Part shown: in pieces, positions 56,361 through 64,000 of the stretch
Layout of the letters: every line of letters starts with the position of its first letter
Numbering within the stretch: position 1 is the first letter of the stretch
Assembly: GCF_963678635.1 (NCBI RefSeq)
Contig: NC_087068.1
Location: 24,368,697-24,432,696, forward strand
DNA length: 64,000 nucleotides
Direction of reading: 5' to 3'
Source: Symsagittifera roscoffensis
Taxonomy: Eukaryota; Xenacoelomorpha; Acoela; Convolutidae
The notes under the pieces: model-generated
What the model was told of the DNA's origin: nothing
The model's input: the letters and a program-made list of their open reading frames with translations, nothing else
Databases searched by the model: none
Position numbers and translations under genes: made by a program

Positions 56361-56651
56361 TTAGATTTGAGAGGATAACTCAAATTTGATGAAATTTTCA
56401 AAGCAATTCTCTGGAAAACTGGTTCCAAACCTGATCAAGCTAGATTTTGAGCTTTGAAAATCTTTAATGAAATGAAGGAAAACAGAAACTTGCTGGGGAG
56501 ATCTTACAAATTTTGATATCGGGTAAGGGTTAAAAAGAGTCTTCGATATACTGTAATACGATTTTTTGATAAACTTCAGACTTTCGAGAATAAATAAGTT
56601 TTTTCCACTTGAGGTGTAATTCAGCCATAAGTTTAAAGCCTCAATACGCAA
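56361..56651 (-). CDS. Conserved minus-strand ORF, copy 6
   Basis: 96 codons, differing from copy 5 at about a dozen residues. Confidence 0.4.
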   Translation of the reverse strand: MRIEALNLWLNYTSSGKNLFILESLKFIKKSYYSISKTLFNPYPISKFVRSPQQVSVFLHFIKDFQSSKSSLIRFGTSFPENCFENFIKFELSSQI

Positions 56652-56923
56652 TATGTGGATCGAAAGTAAACTCTTTGATTGAGTAAGTTCCTTTAAAGAG
56701 ACCTTTACTTAGTCGAATAACTCCAGTTTGTACAAAAAAACGTCCAAAAAGTTTGAAAAATTGAAAGCCAACATCTATTTCATCGATATGAAAATCAATT
56801 GCAATTTTTTATTTTTTCTTGTAAAGTAAATCCACGAAATTCAAATGTTTTTAGTAGACATTTTTCAAATAATGATTAAGGCTGTTTAAAAAGTTAAGTA
56901 CAGTTCACTTTGAGAAAATGCTG

Positions 56924-57221
56924 GAGTCTGATTGGTTAATATCGAGCAAACAGTGGTACTAAAACATAACTCAATTCTGATTGCTCGTTTTTCCCTGAGC
57001 AACAGTAAAAAAATTTATTTCATTCAGGTTTTTTTTACGTTAAAAGCAATCGTTCTATACTTTGTCTCACTACTTGAAATTATTTGCAGATTTTTTCAAT
57101 AATTCAAAGTAAATATAAATTTGTTAACTTTTTTGGGACATTTTATATCTCCCAATTTGATATGCACTGCACCAAGTACTAACTGCTTTATATTAATACT
57201 TAATAATTCTCCCGTTTTTAG
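56924..57221 (+). promoter_or_regulatory. Promoter-like region before polymerase unit 5
   Basis: First inverted CCAAT retained, second changed to CTGATTGCTCG. Confidence 0.35.
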
Positions 57222-58232
57222 ATGCCGTCGCTGAATAGAAACGAGAAAGTGCAGTGTGGGGACTGTGGAAATATGTATTTTCGTGAAATTGCAGCTCGAC
57301 ACCGCAAAAATTGTTCTAAAGGAGTTATTTCTTGTACTTATGTAGGTATTTCACTTAGAATCAACAAGAAATGAACTATCACGTGGCCAAGAAACATAAT
57401 CCATCAACTTCCAAGTAATCAACGGTTTGCTCATCTTGCGAGAAGAAGTTTCCAAGTTACTAATTGCTCCAACAACATCGGAGAAAAGATCACGGAGCGA
57501 AATAACGGAAACCAAGTGATACGGTGGCAGACTTGAACAAAATTGTGGAGGAGCCAGGGGATGATGGAGAGAAACTGAAAGAGGAGTTGAGTGCTTGTCA
57601 ACGTTTTCTGGTGGATACTGAGATGAAGAATGGGAGACATAGGGTATTTAACTTTCAAATTTCAAAGTTAGATACCCCGATTATCAACGAGAAGCTTGAA
57701 GAAGTATTCAGTAAGGTGGATTTCCATATCAATGTCTTCAAATCTGCAAGATGATCCAAGTTTCTTGTCTGAAAAAGAACTCTTAATAATTGCTTTTGTT
57801 TCCAGCTTAAAACTTCTGGCTGAAAAACGCAAATTACAATTGAGAACCAAATTTCAAGAAATCGAAAATTTTTTCAACGACCGAATCAAAAAGTTCTTTG
57901 ATAAACTTAATGCTAGAACTCTAACTGAAAGACTAGAAGTCTTCGATTATGAAGATGAATTTACTGAAGATGAAGAAGAGGATGATACGTCTACGCAATT
58001 CTTAAGAATTCAAAAAAATCAGCTGATCGACTTGAAACAACATTTAGACCGCTATGTTAATACCTTACCGTTGTTCGGCTTCAATAGCGGCAGATGCGAT
58101 CTGAATCTTCTCAAGTATTATTTGATCCCGTACCTTAAACGTGACAAAGAAATCGATCCAACAGTCTTTAAAAAAGCAAATGATTTTATTTCATTAGTAT
58201 ATGTTGGGGCTGATCAGGGGGGTGGTTGCTGA
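57222..58232 (+). pseudogene. POLB: Polinton DNA polymerase B fragment, unit 5 (900-bp internal deletion)
   Basis: The front half is joined at about 57722 (GTAAGGTGGATTTCC) directly to the segment before the exonuclease linker, removing Exo I and the second finger. From 57735 the frame is open to 58232 and includes FGFNSGRCDLN. Confidence 0.78.
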
Positions 58233-58400
58233 CCCCCATGTATTAAAATAGGCTATAGAGTATCCGGTCAGCAACCTATGTATTAAGATAGGGAATAGGT
58301 TTCCTTATGTATTAAGATAGGGATTAGTTTTCCTATGTATAAAGATGGTAAAGTTTGAGATGGTAAGTTTCAGAAAAAATTTTGGCGCCCGATCTTACCA
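58208..58400 (+). repeat. Post-polymerase repeat, unit 5
   Basis: Same segment, closest by eye to unit 4. Confidence 0.8.
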
Positions 58401-58769
58401 TGTTTTAAGATCCTCCACGCCAATCCAATAGGATATAGATTTCTCAATGTATAAAGATATGTTTTTTAAACTGTTCTAAACCATTTGAAGTTATATTGAA
58501 AGTGTCTGAAATTATGCTGAAACCTAACTGAAGCTTAAAAGAAGAAATCAAATTGTTCAGAAAAAAAAACAAAATTACTGTAAATTGTTATTTTACATTT
58601 TAAAAGTTAAATAACATATAACTCTTTGGATCGTAGAAAATTTCACAACAGAAAGTTAGAACAAGCAGCATTTCCACATTTTTTTTCATCAAGTTAGTTA
58701 AATTTTTTGTGTGCAATCAATAAAAAAATGCATGTTTACGAGTAGATGTTAAAATTCTTTACTTTTGAT

Positions 58770-59063
58770 TTAGATTTGAGAGGATAACTCAAATTTGATG
58801 AAATTTTCAAAGCAATTCTCTGGAAAACTGGTTCCAAACCTGATCAAGCTAGATTTTGAGCTTTGAAAATTTTTAATGAAATCAAGGAAAACAGAAATTT
58901 GCTGGGGAGATCTTACAAATTTTGATATCGGGTAAGGGTTAAAAAGAGTCTTCGATATACTGTAATACGATTTTTTGATAATCTTCAGACTTTCGAGAAT
59001 AAATAAGTTTTTTCCACTTGAGGTGTAATTCAGCCATAAGTTTAAAGCCTCAATACGCAACAT
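58770..59063 (-). CDS. Conserved minus-strand ORF, copy 7
   Basis: 97 codons, nearly the same as copy 6. Confidence 0.4.
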   Translation of the reverse strand: MLRIEALNLWLNYTSSGKNLFILESLKIIKKSYYSISKTLFNPYPISKFVRSPQQISVFLDFIKNFQSSKSSLIRFGTSFPENCFENFIKFELSSQI

Positions 59064-59298
59064 GTGGATCGAAAGTAAACTCTTTGATTGAGTAAGTTCC
59101 TTTAAAGAGACCTTTACTTAGTCGAATAACTCCAGTTTGTACAAAAAAACGTCCAAAAAGTTTGAAAAATTGAAAGCCAACATCTATTTCATCGATATGA
59201 AAATCAATTGCAATTTTTTATTTTTTCTTGTAAAGTAACTCGACGAAATTCAAATGTTCATAGTAGACATTTTTCAAATAATGATTAAGGTTGTTTAA

Positions 59299-59609
59299 AA
59301 AGTTAATGCTGGAGTCTGATTGGTTTATATCGAGCAAACAGTGATACTAAAACATAACTCAATTCTGATTGCTCGTTTTTCCCTGAGCAACAGTAAAAAA
59401 ATTTATTTCATTCTGGTTTTTTTTACGTTAAAAGCAATCGTTCTATACTTTGTCTCACTACTTGAAATTATTTGCAGATTTTTTCAATAATTCAAAGTAA
59501 ATATAAATTTGTTAACTTTTTTGGGACATTTTATATCTCCCAATTTGATATGCACTGCACCAAGTACTAACTGCTTTATATTAATACTTAATAATTCTCC
59601 CGTTTTTAG
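59299..59609 (+). promoter_or_regulatory. Promoter-like region before polymerase unit 6
   Basis: TCTGATTGGTTTATATCGAG retained; about 25 bases just upstream of it, present in units 4 and 5, are deleted. Confidence 0.35.
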
Positions 59610-61485
59610 ATGCCGTCGCTGAATAGAAACGAGAAAGTGCAGTGTGGGGACTGTGGAAATATGTATTTTCGTGAAATTGCAGCTCGACACCGCAAAAATT
59701 GTTCTAAAGGAGTTATTTCTTGTACTTATGTAGGTATTTCACTTAGAATCAACAAGAAATGAACTATCACGTGGCCAAGAAACATGATCCATCAACTTCC
59801 AAGTAATCAACGGTTTGCTCATCTTGCGAGAAGAAGTTTCCAAGTTACTAATTGCTCCAACAACATCGGAGAAAAGATCACGGAGCGAAATAACGGAAAC
59901 CAAGTGATACGGTGGCAGACTTGAAAAAAATTGTGGAGGAGCCAGGGGATGATGGAGAGAAACTGAAAGAGGAGTTGAGTGCTTTACAACGTTTTCTGGT
60001 GGATACTGAGATGAAGAATGGGAGACATAAGATATTTAACTTTCAAATTTCAAAGTTAGATACCCCGATTATCAACGAGAAGCTTGAAGAAGTATTCAGT
60101 AAGGTGGATTTTGCTGCAAAAATTGATATCGCTCTTGGATTTGATCTTCGTAATGTCAAAACGGGAGATTATTGGTATAACTACGCACACGAAAACAATA
60201 ACTTGTTCGAAAATCTGCAATTACTGAGTACGAAAGCGGATTTGATTACAGTCCAGGGAAAAGGTGATCACAGATGTCACTAGTTTGGCTGCACTACTAA
60301 AAAACATCCCAATGGGATGTTCGGACTCTGTATTTCCCGAGCCTTTACTAAAAAACCATTCAGTAAACTGTCTTTTATCGGACAAAGATAAACAATCATA
60401 CAAAGACCACCTTTGCCTTTTCCGAAAAACAACAAGGTATTTGCAAAGCGATAAAAACCTCGGTGCTCATACATTTCAGCTGTCTACAAAGTTTGTATCA
60501 AAATGTGGATCCGATCCAAAACATTTTCGTGGAGTGTCAATTGATCATCTACCTCTTGTTGAAGAAATCGTTGAAGGCAACATATTCATTTACAATTTTG
60601 ACATTCAAGTAGGAGAATATGTTGGAAAATCAGCCAGGCAAAGTATTGGAAAGTTTGAAAAAACCATGAAATTGTTAAGGTTCTTCAACCATAGTATTCA
60701 TCCGAATGATAATGATTCTGTCTTCAAGTGTTTCGGATGTCCTAGCTATAACTGTTTCTTCAACAGATCAGACACCTTCAACAGACATCTCCTAACGGGT
60801 AAAGATAGAGTGCGACATGATCGTCCCAAAAACGCGTAATACTGCTGGTAATAAAATTCGAAACTCGATTCAACATTCCCTACACTGAAGATCAGAAACT
60901 ATTTAGTAATGCAATAGTTCTTGACTTCGAGTCCATTTGTGTTCCCACAGAAGAATTGAAAGCAACGAAAACAACTAATTGGATTGAAAAACAAGTTCCC
61001 ATTTCCATATCAATGTCTTAAAATCTGCAAGATGATCCAATTTTCTTGTCTGAAAAAGAACTCTTAATAATTCCTTTTGTTTCCAGCTCGGAACTTCTGG
61101 CTGAAAAACGCAAATTACAATTGAGAACCAATTTTCAAGAAATCGAAAGTTTTGTCAACGACCGAGTCAAAAAATTCTTTGATAAACTTAATGCTAGAAC
61201 TCTAACTGAAAGACTAGAAGTCTTCGATTATGAAGAAGAATTTACTGAAGATGAAGAAGAGGATGATACGTCTACGCAATTCTTAAAAATTCAAAAAAAC
61301 CAGCTGATTGACTTGAAACAGTATTTAGACCGCTATGTTAATACCTTACCGTTGTTCGGCTTCAATAGCGGCAGATGCGATCTGAATCTTATCAAGTCTT
61401 ATTTGATCCCGTACCTTAAACGTGACAAAGAAACCGATCCAAAAGTCCTTAAAAAAGCAAGTGATTTCATTTCATTAGTATAGGT
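59610..61485 (+). pseudogene. POLB: Polinton DNA polymerase B fragment, unit 6
   Basis: Long open stretches at 59912-60283, 60264-60839 and 61046-61483 cover the front region, the second finger with Exo I nearby (about 60920) and Exo II. About 90 bases are deleted near 60265, and a one-base change near 60838 shifts the frame. Confidence 0.8.
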
Positions 61486-61486
61486 T

Positions 61487-61695
61487 GGGGCTGATCAGGG
61501 GGGTGGTTGCTGACCCCCATGTAATAATACAGGCTATAGAGTATCCGGTCAGCAACCTATGTATTAAGATAGGGAATAGGTTTTCCTATGTATTAAGATA
61601 GGGATTAGGTTTCCTATGTATAAAGATGGTAAGGTTTGAGATGGTAAGTTTCAGAAAAAATTTTGGCGCCCGATCTTACCATGTTTTAAGATCCT
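61487..61695 (+). repeat. Post-polymerase repeat, unit 6
   Basis: Same segment, with GTAATAATACAGG in place of GTATTAACATAGG. Confidence 0.8.
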
Positions 61696-62044
61696 CCACA
61701 CCAATCCAATAAGAAATAGCTTCCTCAATGTATAAATATATGTTTTTTAAACTGTTCTAAACCATTTGAAGTTATATTGAAAGTGTGTGAAACTATGCTG
61801 AAACCTAACTGAAGCTTCAAAAAGTAATCAATTTGTTCAGAAAAAAAAATTACTGTTAATTGTTATTTTACATTTCAAAAGTTAAATAACATATAAATCT
61901 TTGCATCGTAGAAAATTTTATAACAGAAAGTTAGAACAAGCAGCATTTTCACAATTTTTTTCATCAAGTTAGTTGAATTTTTTGTGTGTAATCAATGAAA
62001 AAATGCAGGTTTATGAGTAGATATTAAAGTTCTTTAATTTTGGT

Positions 62045-62281
62045 TTAGATTTGAGGATATAACTCAAAGTTGATGAAATTTTCATAGCAAATCTCTGGAA
62101 AGCTGATTCCAAACCTGATCATGCTGGATTTTGAGCTTTGAAAATCTCTAATGAAATCAAGGAAAACAGAACTTTGCTGGGGAGTTCTTATAAATTTTGA
62201 TATCGGGTAACGGTTAAAAAGAGTCTTCGATATACTATAATACAATTTTTTGATCATCTTCAGACTTTCGAGAATAAACAA
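62045..62281 (-). CDS. Conserved minus-strand ORF, copy 8
   Basis: 78 codons; belongs to the compact 1.57-kb unit. Confidence 0.4.
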   Translation of the reverse strand: MFILESLKMIKKLYYSISKTLFNRYPISKFIRTPQQSSVFLDFIRDFQSSKSSMIRFGISFPEICYENFINFELYPQI

Positions 62282-62412
62282 TTTTTTTTTCCACGTGAGG
62301 TGTAATTCAGCCGTAAGTTTGAAGCTTCAATACGCAATATGTGGATCGAAAGTAAATTCTTTGATTGAGTAAGTTCCTTTAAAAAGACCTTTACCTAGTC
62401 GGGTAACTCTAT

Positions 62413-63105
62413 TTTGCGGGTAATAAAATTCAAAACTGGATTCAACATTCCCCACACTGAAGATTACAAACTGTTTAGTAATGCAATAGTTCTTGACTTC
62501 GAGTCCATTTGTGTTCCCACAGAAGAATTGAAAGCAACGAAAACAACTAATTGGATTGAAAAACAAGTTCCCATTTCCATGTCAATGTCTTAAAATCTGC
62601 AAGATGATCCAATTTTCTTGTCGGAAAAAGAACTCTTAATAATTCCTTTTGTTTCCAGCTTGGAACTTCTGGCTGAAAAACGCAAATTACAATTGAGAAC
62701 CAATTTTCAAGAAATCGAAATTTTTGTCAACGACCGAGTCAAAAAGTTCTTTGATAAACTTAATGCTAGAACTCTAGCTGAAAGACTAGAAGTCTTCGAT
62801 TATGAAGATGAATGTGCTGAAGATGAAGAAGAGGATGATACGTCTACGCAATTCTTAAGAATTCAAAAAAATCAGCTGATCGACTTGAAACAGCATTTTG
62901 ACCGCTATGTTAATACCTTACCGTTGTTCGGCTTCAATAGCGGCAGATGCAATGTGAGTCTTATCAAGTCTTATTTGATCCGGTACCTTAAACGTGAAAA
63001 AGAAATCGATCCAACAATCCTTAAAAAAGCAAGTGATTTCATTTCATTAGTAAATGTTGGGGCTGATCAGGGGGTGGTTGCTGACCCCCATGTATTAACA
63101 TAGGC
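62413..63105 (+). pseudogene. POLB: Polinton DNA polymerase B fragment, unit 7 (N-terminus deleted)
   Basis: Starts abruptly at GCGGGTAATAAAATTC, fused to the preceding minus-strand ORF segment. Contains Exo I (about 62490) and Exo II, with RCNVSLIK replacing RCDLNLIK, so conserved D and N residues are altered. Confidence 0.78.
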
Positions 63106-63250
63106 TATAGAGTATCCGGTCAGCAACCTATGTATTAAGATAGGGAATAGGTTTCCCTATGTATTAAGATAGGGATTAAGTTTCCTATGTATAAAGATGG
63201 TAAGTTTCAGAAAAAATTTTGGCGCCCGATCTTACCCTGTTTTAAGATCC
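63060..63250 (+). repeat. Post-polymerase repeat, unit 7
   Basis: Same segment but lacking one GGTTTGAGATGGTAA word. Confidence 0.8.
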
Positions 63251-63609
63251 TCCACACCAATCCGTATGGATATAGATTTCTCACTGTATAAAGATATGTT
63301 CTTTAAACTGTTCTAAACCATTTGAAGTTATATTGAAAGTGTCTGAAACTATGCTGAAACCTAACTGAAGCTTAAAAGAAGAAATCAAATTGTTCAGAAA
63401 AAAAACAAATTTACTGTAAATTGTTTTTTTTTTTACATTTTAAAAGTTAAATAACATATAAATCTTTGCATCCTAGAAAATTTCATAACAGAAAGTTAGA
63501 ACAAGCAGCATTTTCACAATTTTTTTTATCAAGTTAGTTGAATTTTTTGTGTGTAATCAATGAAAAAATGCAGGTTTATGAGTAGATATTAAAATTCTTT
63601 AATTTTGGT

Positions 63610-63846
63610 TTAGATTTGAGAGGATAACTCAAAATTGATGAAACTTTCATAGCAAATCTCTGGAAAGCTGATTCCAAACCTGATCATGCTGGATTTTGAG
63701 CTTTGAAAATCTCTAATGAAATCAAGGAAAACAGAACTTTGCTGGGGAGTTCTTATTAATTTTGATATCGGGTAACGGTTAAAAAGAGTCTTCGATATAC
63801 TATAATACAATTTTTTGATCATCTTCAGACTTTCGAGAATAAACAA
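63610..63846 (-). CDS. Conserved minus-strand ORF, copy 9
   Basis: 78 codons, about 1,565 bases from copy 8 and differing at about three residues. Confidence 0.4.
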   Translation of the reverse strand: MFILESLKMIKKLYYSISKTLFNRYPISKLIRTPQQSSVFLDFIRDFQSSKSSMIRFGISFPEICYESFINFELSSQI

Positions 63847-63978
63847 TTTTTTTTTCCACGTGAGGTGTAATTCAGCCGTAAGTTTGAAGCTTCAATACGC
63901 AATATGTGGATCGAAAGTAAATTCTTTGATTGAGTAAGTTCCTTTAAAAAGACCTTAACCTAGTCGGGTAACTCTATT

Positions 63979-64000
63979 TTGCGGGTAATAAAATTCAAAA
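63979..64000 (+). pseudogene. POLB: Start of polymerase fragment unit 8
   Basis: The window ends at GCGGGTAATAAAATTCAAAA, the same fusion junction as at 62413. The array therefore continues beyond the window with a period of about 1,566 bp. Confidence 0.75.

Overview
The window looks like nuclear DNA of a metazoan, probably an invertebrate. It is A+T-rich, its few conserved genes have GT-AG introns, and it is crowded with small DNA transposons and a decayed Polinton/Maverick. Species cannot be read from the sequence. No tRNA, rRNA or CRISPR array was recognised. Coordinates and identities were judged by eye, so repeat edges may be off by several bases.

Left part (1-9.3 kb): a B-box/coiled-coil (TRIM-like) protein gene on the plus strand whose frame ends just after a run of nine T; a long non-coding stretch with a degenerate roughly 90-bp tandem repeat; and a cytosolic sulfotransferase gene on the minus strand (three recognisable exons, one stretch not found) with a hAT-type MITE in an intron.

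9.3-19.8 kb: a nearly perfect 5.08-kb tandem duplication. Each copy carries roughly 530-bp mobile repeats in alternating orientation, with short inverted repeats and a 3' hairpin, plus a small inverted-repeat MITE. No convincing gene lies inside.

20.3-25 kb: a TATA-containing promoter candidate, a MITE with a perfect 8-bp target duplication, and an intact-looking four-exon gene for a secreted proline iminopeptidase-like hydrolase (peptidase family S33, 346 residues by my splice model) with a second hAT-type MITE in its last intron. Next to it is a fragment of a MULE-type transposase. The following 3 kb has no recognisable gene.

29.8-35.75 kb: a Polinton/Maverick coding cluster, all on the minus strand and broken by frameshifts and stops. 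In transcription order it holds packaging ATPase, retroviral-type integrase, minor (penton-like) capsid protein, small basic virion protein, major capsid protein and adenovirus-type cysteine protease. A 291-bp direct triplication sits between ATPase and integrase.

36.8-64 kb: a large segmental duplication (about 9.1-9.3 kb apart) runs into an array of at least seven plus-strand fragments of a Polinton protein-primed DNA polymerase B. They carry an N-terminal zinc-finger region and exonuclease motifs I and II only; all lose the reading frame at about the same point, and the polymerase palm is absent from the window. Each fragment is followed by the same short-period repeat and a conserved minus-strand ORF. 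At the right edge the unit shrinks to about 1.57 kb and continues beyond the window. The array of truncated polymerase fragments is the most unusual feature here.
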